In this document: positions 50,695 to 59,213 of the stretch, piece by piece | Layout of the letters: every line of letters begins with the position of its first letter | Position numbering within the stretch: the stretch's first letter is position 1 | Assembly (NCBI GenBank): GCA_009779915.1 | Contig: WRBA01000003.1 | Span: 92,850 to 156,849, forward strand | Direction of reading: 5' to 3' | Source of the DNA: Defluviitaleaceae bacterium | Lineage (GTDB): Bacteria > Bacillota > Clostridia > Lachnospirales > UBA5962 | Length of the DNA stretch: 64,000 nt | The notes under the pieces: generated by a model | Database searches by the model: none | Seen by the model: the letters and a program-made list of their open reading frames with translations, nothing else | Told to the model about the DNA's origin: nothing | Translations under genes and position numbers: made by a program

Positions 50695-53058
50695 ATGGAA
50701 AAAGTGTGGGATATCTACAAGTCAAAAACAATAGAAAGCATAGGTACTAAATTAGAAACCTTAAAATCAACATGCTTACTTGTCCTTATCGGTTTCTTTA
50801 TAGGCAGGGTAACATTGTTTGGATTTATAAACCCTTTTTTTATTGCTTTTTTAGCGAATTTTATAGGGGTGCGCCAGAAGATTTACATATTGGCAATTCC
50901 TATGGCACTAGGCATAGTAACAAGATTTGAAGGGCTTTTGATGCTTAAAAACTTATCGGCATTATCTCTTATTCTTCTTGGGCATATGTTTTTAAATATT
51001 GCGGGAGTCCGCCCAAAAACTATGCTGAAAATTTTGGTATCAGGATTCGCGTCTATGTTTTCAGGGCTTTTGTTTATCTTTTTATTTGATTCAAGCCCTT
51101 ATTTTATACTTATGATTGCAGGCGGGTGTATATTTGCAATAAGCTTAACTGTGTTAATGAAAGACAGTGCCTTATTACTGTCCGGCAAGCACAAAGACGC
51201 ATTAGACAATGAAGGTGCCTTAAGTCTAATAATAGTCCTTGGAGCAATGGTTGCCGGAGCCGCGGATATATACATAGGTAATTTTTCATTAAAATATATA
51301 TTATGCGCGCTTATTGTTTTAATGGTTGCAAGGCGCGGCGGTGCGCCTATGGGAGCCACATGCGGGGTGGCACTGGGCTTTATACTAACTTTAGCAGGGC
51401 ATCTAAATTATTCCCTTATAGGGGTTTTAAGTGTAGGGGGCATAGTATCCGGATTTTTGAAAGGCCGCGGCAAAATTGCTTCCGCAGCCGGATTTGTAGT
51501 TGGGGCTGTATTAAGCGCAATATATATTGATACAGGGCTTATATATAATTATTTCATATTCTCTTTAGGTGCGGCAGTTGCCTTGTTTTTGGTAATCCCT
51601 GACAATTTTTCGATGAATATTAGCCGTATTACTATAAACCGCACCATAGATGAAGCCAAACAAGCTAAAACCCTTGTAAGCCAGCGGCTTTTTGGGATAT
51701 CGGCATCTTTTAAAAATATGGGGAAAACCCTTGAAATAGGAGCCGAAAAACAGCAAACTCTTGGTTCTAAAGAGTTATCCAGACTAATTGATGACGCTGT
51801 TGCAAGAGCATGCCCTAAATGCCCTTATAAAAATGATTGCTGGGGCAAAAATTTCTATAAAACCTATCAGATGAGCTTTAAAATTTTAGAAGATTTTGAA
51901 AAAGGGCATGAACCTAATGTAGAAAATTCGGAATATTCGGAACTTTGTAAATATATAGGGCATTTTAGCGGATGGCTTTCCCGCCAATATGATATTTACA
52001 AGCTAAATTTAAGCTGGCAGAATAAAATCGCTGAAAGTAAGCACCTTATTAGCCAGCAGCTTTTAGGGGTTTCTGAAGTGCTCGGTGATTTATCTTTGGA
52101 AATAAAACAAAAAGAAATTATTAAAAATGAGCTTTCGGAAAAAATTGCAAATCAATTTGCTAAAAAAAATATTGAGGTGAGAGATGTGATTGTGCTTGAA
52201 AATGCTTACGGCAAATTTAGTGTAAGTCTTGAAAGAAAGGCTTGTTCTTCTATGCTTAACTGTTTTAGGGAGGCGGCAAAAATAGTATCAAAAGCTATCG
52301 GTCGTAAAATGATAGTCAGTGATAAAGCATGCCAAAAAAATTCCAAGTATCGTTCAAAGTGCCGCTTAAACTTTATGGAAGAGCCTAGATTTAATATTGT
52401 ATCAGGTGCAGCTTACGCCAAAAAGGATGGCTCCATTCACTCAGGAGATTGCCACTCTGTAATGGAAATACGGGGCAGCCAAATTATACTTGCTTTATCT
52501 GACGGTATGGGTTCCGGAATAAAAGCACGAACAGAAAGCGAGGCTGCAATGGGGCTTTTAGAGGACTTTCTTGAAGCGGGTTTTTCAAGAGAGTTGTCCC
52601 TTAGGCTTATAAACTCGGCTCTGGTTTTAAAAGACGGTGCTGAACATTTTTCTACAATGGATATATGTGCTATTGACTTGCATTCAGGCATTGCGGAGTT
52701 TGTAAAAATCGGTGCGGCATCTACTTTTATAAAAAGAGGGCAATCAGTTGCTCAAATTGTATCAGAAAGTTTGCCAATGGGTATTTTAAAAGAAATTGAT
52801 GCGGAGATTTGCAAAAAAAACATAAAAAATGGCGATATTATAGTCATGGTTACAGATGGTGTGTGCGATAGCGGTGAGGTTAGACAAAATAATGATTTAG
52901 AGAGAAATTGGGTAAGCCTTGCTCTTGAAGAATTTGACTCTAAAGACCCTGATGATATTGCGGATTATTTGATAAGCTTAGCTAAAAAGCGTTCAGACAA
53001 CCAAGTTAAGGACGATATGACTGTATTGTGCGCGAGGATTTGGGAGAAGATTAGTTGA
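50695..53058 (+). CDS. spoIIE: Stage II sporulation protein E
   Basis: 787 residues from the ATG at 50695 (GGTGGAG upstream). About ten N-terminal membrane helices (20-310), a central regulatory part with a CPKCPYKNDCWG cysteine cluster, and a C-terminal PP2C-type phosphatase: SGDCHSVMEIRGSQIILALS, DGMGSGIKARTESEAAM (metal aspartate) and VTDGVCDSGE. It dephosphorylates SpoIIAA to activate sigma-F in the forespore and acts at the polar septum. Its presence marks the organism as a spore former or a close descendant. Confidence 0.96.
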   Translation: MEKVWDIYKSKTIESIGTKLETLKSTCLLVLIGFFIGRVTLFGFINPFFIAFLANFIGVRQKIYILAIPMALGIVTRFEGLLMLKNLSALSLILLGHMFLNIAGVRPKTMLKILVSGFASMFSGLLFIFLFDSSPYFILMIAGGCIFAISLTVLMKDSALLLSGKHKDALDNEGALSLIIVLGAMVAGAADIYIGNFSLKYILCALIVLMVARRGGAPMGATCGVALGFILTLAGHLNYSLIGVLSVGGIVSGFLKGRGKIASAAGFVVGAVLSAIYIDTGLIYNYFIFSLGAAVALFLVIPDNFSMNISRITINRTIDEAKQAKTLVSQRLFGISASFKNMGKTLEIGAEKQQTLGSKELSRLIDDAVARACPKCPYKNDCWGKNFYKTYQMSFKILEDFEKGHEPNVENSEYSELCKYIGHFSGWLSRQYDIYKLNLSWQNKIAESKHLISQQLLGVSEVLGDLSLEIKQKEIIKNELSEKIANQFAKKNIEVRDVIVLENAYGKFSVSLERKACSSMLNCFREAAKIVSKAIGRKMIVSDKACQKNSKYRSKCRLNFMEEPRFNIVSGAAYAKKDGSIHSGDCHSVMEIRGSQIILALSDGMGSGIKARTESEAAMGLLEDFLEAGFSRELSLRLINSALVLKDGAEHFSTMDICAIDLHSGIAEFVKIGAASTFIKRGQSVAQIVSESLPMGILKEIDAEICKKNIKNGDIIVMVTDGVCDSGEVRQNNDLERNWVSLALEEFDSKDPDDIADYLISLAKKRSDNQVKDDMTVLCARIWEKIS

Positions 53059-53072
53059 TTGGCTATAAAGCT

Positions 53073-53121
53073 AAAGACATATGGTTTGTGGATTTTGCAC
53101 AAGCTTATATGTCTTTTTTTG
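53073..53121 (+). terminator. Terminator after spoIIE
   Basis: Stem AAAGACATAT / ATATGTCTTT with a 24-nt loop, followed by TTTTT, starting 15 nt after the stop. Confidence 0.7.
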
Positions 53122-53269
53122 TTCTCATTAGAATTTATTGAATAAGTCTTTATTATATTCAGCCTTTCTTATTTATGCTCATAGTATATAAAAACCATAT
53201 ATGGAAATAATTAGTTTATATTGCTAAAGAAACAATATTACTTATTACTTATCCACAAGGAGGTCCCAT

Positions 53270-53599
53270 ATGAAAAAAGAACAAAAAAAGGTTATATGCA
53301 TAAAAGCAGATGAAAACAAAGACTATGAACAAATCATATTTATTATGAAAAATGAAACTAAAGCCAATGCCATGAAAGAAAAAGGGCGGCTTAACTTCGT
53401 TATGGAAGCGGAGAAAATAATAAATACTAAATATGATGATGGCAATATTTACAGAGGTCAGAAAAATGCTGTTCTTGAAAAAGGGGATAGTGTAAATCGG
53501 TTGATAATAAAACAAAGCTCACCCTTTGATATAGTGCTGAATGTAGCAATGATGGCTGGATGTATATTTCTTATTGGTGCCCTTCTTTTTTTACTCTAA
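53270..53599 (+). CDS. Small tail-anchored membrane protein
   Basis: 109 residues, preceded by a perfect AAGGAGG. A lysine-rich soluble part (1-85) and one C-terminal hydrophobic segment (about 88-109, VLNVAMMAGCIFLIGALLFLL without charged tail), so it is probably anchored by its C-terminus with the bulk in the cytoplasm. No family is recognised. It lies between spoIIE and the tilS-hpt-ftsH cluster but has terminators or repeats on both sides. Its stop shares a base with the family E element. Confidence 0.65.
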   Translation: MKKEQKKVICIKADENKDYEQIIFIMKNETKANAMKEKGRLNFVMEAEKIINTKYDDGNIYRGQKNAVLEKGDSVNRLIIKQSSPFDIVLNVAMMAGCIFLIGALLFLL

Positions 53600-53765
53600 G
53601 AGCCCATGTCCCTTAATAACAGCAAAGGGATTTTGCAGGATTTTTTCTGTTTAACAAGAAGGTGTGAGTGCCGCATGTGCAAAGCTGACCTGCAAGCGAA
53701 CACCGACGTAGTTAAACAGAAAAAAGACAAAAAAGTACGAAGCTGCTTATTAAGGGATAGGCTCT
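53599..53765 (+). repeat. Family E inverted-repeat element, long copy
   Basis: 167 bp. Left end AGAGCCCATGTCCCTTAATA, then ACAGC; right end GCTGCTTATTAAGGGATAGG, then CTCT. An inner stem TTTTTTCTGTTTAAC / GTTAAACAGAAAAAAG and a GTGTGAGTGCCGCATG centre make the whole element one long imperfect hairpin. The ends match the 38-bp hairpin at 31477-31514. Confidence 0.75.
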
Positions 53766-53790
53766 AAGATTACTTTAAAACGAAAAATCC

Positions 53791-53820
53791 AAAAAACACC
53801 CGAAAACCGGGTGTTTTTTT
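53791..53820 (+). terminator. Rho-independent terminator upstream of tilS
   Basis: AAAAAACACCCG-AAAA-CGGGTGTTTTTTT, a perfect stem. The tilS TATAAT box lies only 14 nt after it, so the terminator stem overlaps the position of the tilS -35 region. Confidence 0.9.
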
Positions 53821-53833
53821 AAAGATTTTGCGT

Positions 53834-53839
53834 TATAAT
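53834..53839 (+). promoter_or_regulatory. -10 box directly before tilS
   Basis: Perfect TATAAT at 53834-53839, 6 nt before the ATG at 53846; no ribosome site is visible. A -35 region would fall in the T-tract of the preceding terminator and is weak. Confidence 0.5.
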
Positions 53840-53845
53840 CAAAAT

Positions 53846-55222
53846 ATGGAAGAAAAAACTCTAAAAACAATAGAAAAATATAATCTTATATTACAGGATG
53901 ACCGCGTTCTTATTGCCCTTTCAGGCGGTGCTGATTCTGTGGTTCTTCTCCATGTCCTTAGGAAGCTTGGCTATAAGCTGTACGCCTCTCATATAAACCA
54001 TATGATACGTGGGGAAGAAGCTTTGAGAGATGAACAGTTTGCTATTAATTTATGTAGAGAACTTGAAGTGCCTATAAAAGTTTATCAAAAAAACTGCCCG
54101 GAGTACGCCAAATCAAAAGGGCTTAGTTTGGAGGAAGCGGCAAGGACGCTTCGCTATGAAGCGTTGGAAGCGGCGAGGGAGTTATTTGGCTGCCAAAAAA
54201 TAGCCACGGCACATACAGAAAGTGATAACCAAGAAACTATGCTTATTAGGCTGTTAAGGGGCACATCTCCTTACGGTCTTAGGGGTATAGACGCAAAAAG
54301 AGAGCATATAGTCCGCCCGCTTCTATATTGCAGCCGTGAGGAAATTATTGAATATGCCGAAAAACATAACCTCTCCTACATGACGGACAGTACCAATAAA
54401 AACATGGACTATTTACGTAACCGCATTCGCCATATGCTTTTGCCTGAGCTTAAATCATCCTACAATCCCAATATAGCCTCAGCTCTTTCAAGGTTATCGG
54501 AAAACTTAAAAACTGATGCGGATTACTTTGCTAAAGAAACGGATTGTGCTTATAAAGAGTATATTGCTCCCTATAAAGCGATGGCAAGCGTTACTATCCC
54601 CATGGAAGCCTATAAAAACCTCCATCTTGCTATTTTAGAGAGATTGATTCGCCTAGGTGTAAAGTCCGTAATCGGAGATGACAAGGATTTTGATAATATT
54701 CATACTAAAATGGTTTTAAGGCTGTTTAATATGAGATCCGGCAAAAAAATCAGTCTGTCAAAAGGGCTGTTTGCAGCAAATGCCTTTGGTAATGTAATTA
54801 TATACAAGGAAGCGGCGGTTCAAATCAAAGAAATAACTTTAAAAATTGGAGATTTTATTCAAATAGAAAATACCGGCACTTTTATAAGCGTATCTTCGAA
54901 AGAAATTAATTTTAGAGAAAATTTCGTTAAGACTTGTGCAGGGGTTTTTAAATGTGATAAAATAATGGGTAGTCTTGTGCTACGGACTCGTAAAGCTGGA
55001 GATATGATTAGTACTCCTAAGGGTAAAATTGTTAAATATAAGGATTTTCTTATTGAGAGAAAAGTCCCTGAATTTATGCGGGATAATATTTATATTGTGG
55101 CATCTGATAATAAAGTGCTTATGATGCTTTCCGCAAACCCTTATGCTGCTTCGGATGAAGTTGAAAATGAGGTTTTAAAGATATATATAGACATATGGAG
55201 GAAGTTTGACAGCGGTGGATAG
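53846..55222 (+). CDS. tilS: tRNA(Ile)-lysidine synthase
   Basis: 458 residues from the ATG at 53846. PP-loop LIALSGGADSVVLLHVL with SGGADS at 26-31, ASHINHMIRGEEALRDEQF, ATAHTESDNQETMLIRLLRG and the LRNRIRHMLLPEL block; the long form with C-terminal domains. It converts the wobble C of tRNA-Ile(CAU) to lysidine, so AUA is read as Ile. A TTG at 53828 is in frame but lies in the promoter. No ribosome site precedes the ATG. It overlaps hpt by 17 nt. Confidence 0.94.
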   Translation: MEEKTLKTIEKYNLILQDDRVLIALSGGADSVVLLHVLRKLGYKLYASHINHMIRGEEALRDEQFAINLCRELEVPIKVYQKNCPEYAKSKGLSLEEAARTLRYEALEAARELFGCQKIATAHTESDNQETMLIRLLRGTSPYGLRGIDAKREHIVRPLLYCSREEIIEYAEKHNLSYMTDSTNKNMDYLRNRIRHMLLPELKSSYNPNIASALSRLSENLKTDADYFAKETDCAYKEYIAPYKAMASVTIPMEAYKNLHLAILERLIRLGVKSVIGDDKDFDNIHTKMVLRLFNMRSGKKISLSKGLFAANAFGNVIIYKEAAVQIKEITLKIGDFIQIENTGTFISVSSKEINFRENFVKTCAGVFKCDKIMGSLVLRTRKAGDMISTPKGKIVKYKDFLIERKVPEFMRDNIYIVASDNKVLMMLSANPYAASDEVENEVLKIYIDIWRKFDSGG

Positions 55223-55745
55223 ACCAATAAAAATACTGATAAGTGAAGATGAGATTGCAAAGAGGGTCGAGGAACTTGCCGGGATTATAAACAGCGATTA
55301 TTTAGGCAAGTCTGTTAAGGTAATATGTGTACTTAGCGGCGGAGTTATATTTATGTCGGATTTGATTAAGTGTCTTGATTTGGATATTAAGATAGATTTT
55401 ATAAGTGTTTCAAGTTATGGCAGTGATACTAAGTCCAGTGGCAATGTGAAAATAACCCGTGATATAAGAGACCCTATTGAGGGGGAGCACGTACTTTTAG
55501 TTGAAGATATTGTAGACAGCGGGCTTAGTCTTTATTATCTTAAAAATTACCTGCTCAGCCAAAACCCTGAAAGCTTTAAAGTGTGTACTCTTTTAGATAA
55601 GCCACAGCGGCGGGAAAATGATGTTGCGCCCGATTACATAGGCTTTACAATACCAAATGAGTTTGTAATAGGCTACGGTCTTGATTATAACCAGTATTAC
55701 AGGAATTTGCCTTATGTAGGTATATTGCCTGAGGAGTTAATATAA
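55206..55745 (+). CDS. hpt: Hypoxanthine phosphoribosyltransferase
   Basis: 179 residues. It uses PRPP to salvage hypoxanthine or guanine. VLSGGVIFMSDLIK near 42, the PRPP motif LLVEDIVDSGLSLYYL near 99 and DYIGFTIPNEFVIGYGLDYN near 139. The start is TTG at 55206, four nt after GGAGG, and overlaps the end of tilS. The order tilS-hpt-ftsH is conserved in Firmicutes. Confidence 0.95.
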   Translation: MTAVDRPIKILISEDEIAKRVEELAGIINSDYLGKSVKVICVLSGGVIFMSDLIKCLDLDIKIDFISVSSYGSDTKSSGNVKITRDIRDPIEGEHVLLVEDIVDSGLSLYYLKNYLLSQNPESFKVCTLLDKPQRRENDVAPDYIGFTIPNEFVIGYGLDYNQYYRNLPYVGILPEELI

Positions 55746-55765
55746 ATAAATCGCATAGGTTTTAA

Positions 55766-55917
55766 GCATCGCAGATTTTAATCCGCAAGGTGGGCTTTGC
55801 CCACCTGAGGAGAATTAAAAGTTTCAAACATAGTGCCGGAGCTTTTAATTCATACCTAAAATAAAGCTCGTTTGAAACGAAGTTTCAAACGAAAAGCAAG
55901 TGCTTTAGCACTTGCGA
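55766..55917 (-). repeat. Family B modular hairpin element, copy 4 (inverted, hpt-ftsH gap)
   Basis: Read on the minus strand: GCAAGTGCT/AGCACTTGC, CGTTTGAAACT/GTTTCAAACG, then GGTATGAATT, arms GAATTAAAAG/CTTTTAATTC, TCTCCTCA, GGTGGGC-AAA-GCCCACC, TTGCGGATT and ATCTGCGATGC. The part from GAATTAAAAG to GCGGATT is almost identical to copy 2 in the fabF-fabZ gap, in the opposite orientation. It fills most of the hpt-ftsH gap. Confidence 0.78.
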
Positions 55918-55933
55918 TAAGAGGAGGTACAAA

Positions 55934-57895
55934 TTGAAAAGATACGCAAGAACTATGAGCATATATACCCTCATCGTAATATTTATACTACTTATGTTTA
56001 TGGCTTTTCGCCTAACTGATCCGGCAGGGACTAGAGAGGCTTATACCCTTGATAATCTTATGAGTGACATTCATGCCGGCAATGTGGCGAGGGTTGAGAT
56101 TTCTATTAATCCGGATGTAGCTGATACGGGGAATGTGCGGGCTTTTTTCTATGATTCGGCAGGGGTAGTTGCCCGTACTGAATCTGTGTATGTGCCTTGG
56201 CTTTCCCGTTTTGCGGGGGATATAGAGGCGGCACAGGCAGAGCATGGGCTGACTGTGGTAACTATGCCTCCTCCAAGGACTAATGTTGTAATGCAATTTC
56301 TTTTCCCTGCGATTATAATAGGGGTTATGATTTTTTTAATATTTATTGTTATGCAGCAAATGCAAGGCGGCGGCGGTGGAGGCGGCGGCAACAAAGTTAT
56401 GAATTTTGGCAAAAGCCGTGCCAAACTTTCTGCCCCTGACGATAAAAAGAAAATTACATTTGAAATGGTTGCAGGTCTTGAAGAGGAGAAGCATGAGCTT
56501 TCCGAACTTGTGGATTTTCTTAAAAATCCGAAAAAATTTGTGGATATTGGCGCAAGGATTCCTAAAGGGGTACTTTTGGTAGGTCCTCCGGGAACGGGTA
56601 AAACCTACCTTGCTAAAGCTGTATCCGGTGAGGCAGGGGTGCCGTTTTTCAGCATCTCCGGTTCTGATTTTGTTGAAATGTTTGTAGGGGTTGGAGCCTC
56701 TAGGGTAAGGGATTTATTTGAGCAGGCTAAGAAAAATTCCCCATGTATAGTTTTTATAGATGAAATTGATGCCGTAGGAAGGCGCAGAGGTGCAGGACTA
56801 GGCGGCGGTCACGATGAAAGAGAGCAAACCCTAAACCAGCTGCTTGTTGAAATGGACGGCTTTGGCGTAAATGAAGGGGTTATAATTGTTGCGGCAACCA
56901 ACCGCCCGGATATACTTGACCCGGCACTCCTTAGACCGGGACGCTTTGACAGGCGCGTAGTTGTAGGCAGACCTGATGTTAAAGGCAGGGAAGAAGTACT
57001 TAAAATCCACGCAAAAGGCAAAAAAATAGCTGCTGATGTGGATTTTGGGGTAATTGCTCATACAACAGCAGGGTTTACGCCGGCTGATTTGGAAAATTTA
57101 TTAAATGAGGCTGCACTTTTGGCTGCAAGGGTAAATAAAACAGAAATTGATATGGAAGAGCTTAGGAAAGCCTTTGTTAAAGTGGGCATAGGTGCGGAGA
57201 AGAAGTCCAAAGTCATTAGCGAAAAAGAAAAGCGCATTACTGCATACCACGAAGGCGGGCACGCTATTTTATTTGAAATGCTGCCGGAGCTTGACCCTGT
57301 TCATATGATTTCTATTATACCTACAGGCATGGCTGGGGGCTATACCATGCATCTGCCCGGTGAGGATAAATCTTATATGTCCAAAACCCTTATGGAACAG
57401 CAGATTGTAGCTCTTTTAGGGGGGCGCGCCGCCGAGGAGCTGGTTTTAAAGGATATTACCACGGGAGCCTCAAATGATATAGAGCGTGCCACCAATATCG
57501 CAAGGGCTATGGTTACAAAATACGGTATGTCTGACAAGTTAGGACCAATTAACCTTGGGGACGATAATAATGAGGTTTTCATAGGTCGCGATTGGGGACA
57601 TACAAGAAATTATGGTGAAAATATCGCTTCTGAAATTGACGCGGAAATAAAGAATATGGTGGATACGGCTTATAAAAAAGCTATGGCAATTCTAAGTGAA
57701 AATATGGATGTCCTTAACAAAATAACAGATGTCCTTATGGAGAAGGAAAAAATAACAGGTGCTGAATTTAGGGCACTCTTCCCGGAAGGGAAGCTTACCC
57801 ATAAGGAAAAAGATAATAAAACTATGTTTGCCGAGAGTGGGAATATAGTTGCTCCTGAAGAGTCTCCTATGTCAGATGACAGTGGGGAGTTGTAG
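55934..57895 (+). CDS. ftsH: ATP-dependent zinc metalloprotease FtsH
   Basis: 653 residues, start TTG at 55934 behind GGAGGT. Two membrane helices (about 9-27 and 117-140) around an extracytoplasmic loop, a Gly-rich linker (145-152), then the AAA+ module: Walker A GPPGTGKT at 217-224, Walker [10 protein letters not shown] near 271-279 and the second region of homology [20 protein letters not shown] at 321-340. The zinc site is HEGGH at 439-443, where most FtsH proteins have HEAGH; both histidines and the glutamate are kept. It degrades membrane and regulatory proteins. Confidence 0.96.
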   Translation: MKRYARTMSIYTLIVIFILLMFMAFRLTDPAGTREAYTLDNLMSDIHAGNVARVEISINPDVADTGNVRAFFYDSAGVVARTESVYVPWLSRFAGDIEAAQAEHGLTVVTMPPPRTNVVMQFLFPAIIIGVMIFLIFIVMQQMQGGGGGGGGNKVMNFGKSRAKLSAPDDKKKITFEMVAGLEEEKHELSELVDFLKNPKKFVDIGARIPKGVLLVGPPGTGKTYLAKAVSGEAGVPFFSISGSDFVEMFVGVGASRVRDLFEQAKKNSPCIVFIDEIDAVGRRRGAGLGGGHDEREQTLNQLLVEMDGFGVNEGVIIVAATNRPDILDPALLRPGRFDRRVVVGRPDVKGREEVLKIHAKGKKIAADVDFGVIAHTTAGFTPADLENLLNEAALLAARVNKTEIDMEELRKAFVKVGIGAEKKSKVISEKEKRITAYHEGGHAILFEMLPELDPVHMISIIPTGMAGGYTMHLPGEDKSYMSKTLMEQQIVALLGGRAAEELVLKDITTGASNDIERATNIARAMVTKYGMSDKLGPINLGDDNNEVFIGRDWGHTRNYGENIASEIDAEIKNMVDTAYKKAMAILSENMDVLNKITDVLMEKEKITGAEFRALFPEGKLTHKEKDNKTMFAESGNIVAPEESPMSDDSGEL

Positions 57896-57908
57896 GGAAA
57901 TTAATGGT

Positions 57909-57951
57909 TAAGCCCTTATAAATGTGAATTTGTAAGGGCTTAATAATTTTT
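57909..57951 (+). terminator. Terminator of the tilS-hpt-ftsH unit
   Basis: TAAGCCCTTA / TGTAAGGGCTTA stem with a short loop, followed by ATAATTTTTG. Confidence 0.8.
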
Positions 57952-58002
57952 GTGAAAATGGACGAGGAATGGAACTATAGTCGTTTAAGACCAAAATGGT
58001 CT

Positions 58003-58052
58003 TAAAAAAGCCCCCATTCTATACGGTACAAACCATGTGAAATGGGGCTTTA
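58003..58052 (-). terminator. Terminator of the secreted-protein gene
   Basis: Read on the minus strand: AAAGCCCCATT / AATGGGGGCTTTTTTAAG with a 22-nt loop and a six-T tail, 10 nt after the stop at 58062. A separate AAGACC-AAAAT-GGTCTT hairpin lies just beside it (57987-58003). Confidence 0.75.
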
Positions 58053-58061
58053 GAGGAAATC

Positions 58062-59072
58062 CTACCCACGTCCGCCGGGACCATCATAAAAGAAACCGGG
58101 AATGAAATCATTGTGCTGGGTTGAAATATCAATCATACCCCGTACATCTGTTGGGGGTATGGAGATAAACGCTTCCCTGCCGGTATTGTCTATGGCTGTA
58201 AAATTAAGCGCGGCTAACTCTACAATATTGCCCGTCATGCCATTTGCGGAAAGACCGGCCAACTGCACATCTGACACGCCGGAGATATTAAACTGTGCCT
58301 TAGCAAGTCTTGCTGCGGTTTGCGTATAGATTTTAACAGCCTCCTCGGAAAGTCCGGCAAATGCAAGCTGCTCGTTAATATCCATATCAAACCAGCCGGT
58401 CTCTAACAATGCCATTCTTGCGCTAAGCCTATTGTTTACATCTATAGGAAGCAGTGTTGATGTGCCGGTATCATAATGATTATTGCTGCCTTCTGAATTT
58501 GGCATTACCCGCGGACACATGAAGGAGATGTCAATTCTCCCGCCTGTAATAGCATTTATTACAAACATATATATGGGAAGAGCAAATTTCTCATCTCCAT
58601 AACTGTCAACGATATAATATTGTGTAGGATTGTCAGGGTCTTCTACATAAACCGTACCTGTCCACCAAGTATTTGTTTGGCTTGCGTGTGCGGCGAACAT
58701 CATCTGCATATACATACCATTAATATTTGTACCAAAAACATCCCAAATATAATGTGCGCCTATTTGAGCGGCTTCTTCCATTGACATAGCAGATGAGGGT
58801 ATTGGGTGAAAATGCTGATAGGAACTTTTGATAAGCGTAAGGGCAGGTACTATGAATGTTTCCACTTCTACCTCCACCTCTAGGGTTAATTGCTCAAGAC
58901 TTTGAGCAGCAGTCATATAAGCTGGGGTTAGGGGCAAAGGTGCAGGTTCATTGGTTGCTGCCGCAAAAATCAGTTGGTTAAAACCAACAAATGCCGAGCT
59001 GAACAGCCCGATGGACAGAGAGCATATTATTGCCACCTTCACGAGTTCCTTACTTTTGGTTCTTGTTTTCAT
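58062..59072 (-). CDS. Secreted or membrane-anchored protein downstream of a two-component system
   Basis: 336 residues. Basic N-terminus (MKTRTKSKELVK), hydrophobic segment (about 11-37), then an extracytoplasmic part. A central region with MEEAAQIGAHYIWDVFG and WWTGTVYVEDPDNPTQYYIVDSYG resembles PepSY-like or similar small beta domains, but I cannot name it. The Gly/Pro-rich end is DGPGGRG. Its own promoter carries four TTGTCA-like repeats also found before the adjacent regulator gene, so it is the likely direct target of that system. The function is unknown. Confidence 0.72.
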   Translation of the reverse strand: MKTRTKSKELVKVAIICSLSIGLFSSAFVGFNQLIFAAATNEPAPLPLTPAYMTAAQSLEQLTLEVEVEVETFIVPALTLIKSSYQHFHPIPSSAMSMEEAAQIGAHYIWDVFGTNINGMYMQMMFAAHASQTNTWWTGTVYVEDPDNPTQYYIVDSYGDEKFALPIYMFVINAITGGRIDISFMCPRVMPNSEGSNNHYDTGTSTLLPIDVNNRLSARMALLETGWFDMDINEQLAFAGLSEEAVKIYTQTAARLAKAQFNISGVSDVQLAGLSANGMTGNIVELAALNFTAIDNTGREAFISIPPTDVRGMIDISTQHNDFIPGFFYDGPGGRG

Positions 59073-59121
59073 AATTCATCTTTCCTTTCAGATTTTATTT
59101 TGTGTGAGCTTTACAAGAACC

Positions 59122-59174
59122 ATAATAAAGCACACTTGTCATAGAGTTATCTCCGAGTTGTCACGAAGTTGTAA
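59122..59174 (-). promoter_or_regulatory. Operator-promoter of the secreted-protein gene: four 11-bp-spaced repeats
   Basis: Plus-strand positions of the repeat: TTGTCA 59136, TTATCT 59147, TTGTCA 59158, TTGTAA 59169, each exactly 11 bp apart. The minus-strand -10 TATTAT (59122-59127) lies 8 nt from the first repeat. There is no good -35, as expected for an activator-dependent OmpR-type promoter. Confidence 0.7.
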
Positions 59175-59213
59175 AAAGCAACGGTGCTGACTGAAACGGT
59201 TATGCACCATTGC
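59173..59213 (-). terminator. Reduced family A repeat acting as terminator of the regulator-kinase operon
   Basis: Minus strand: GCAATGGTGC, 16-nt loop, GCACCGTTGC, then TTTTT. The left arm encodes the kinase's last residues and lies at its stop codon (59200). The plus-strand sequence CTGAAAC...GTTATGCACCATTGCC matches the right end of family A elements at 3895 and 7422. Confidence 0.7.
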
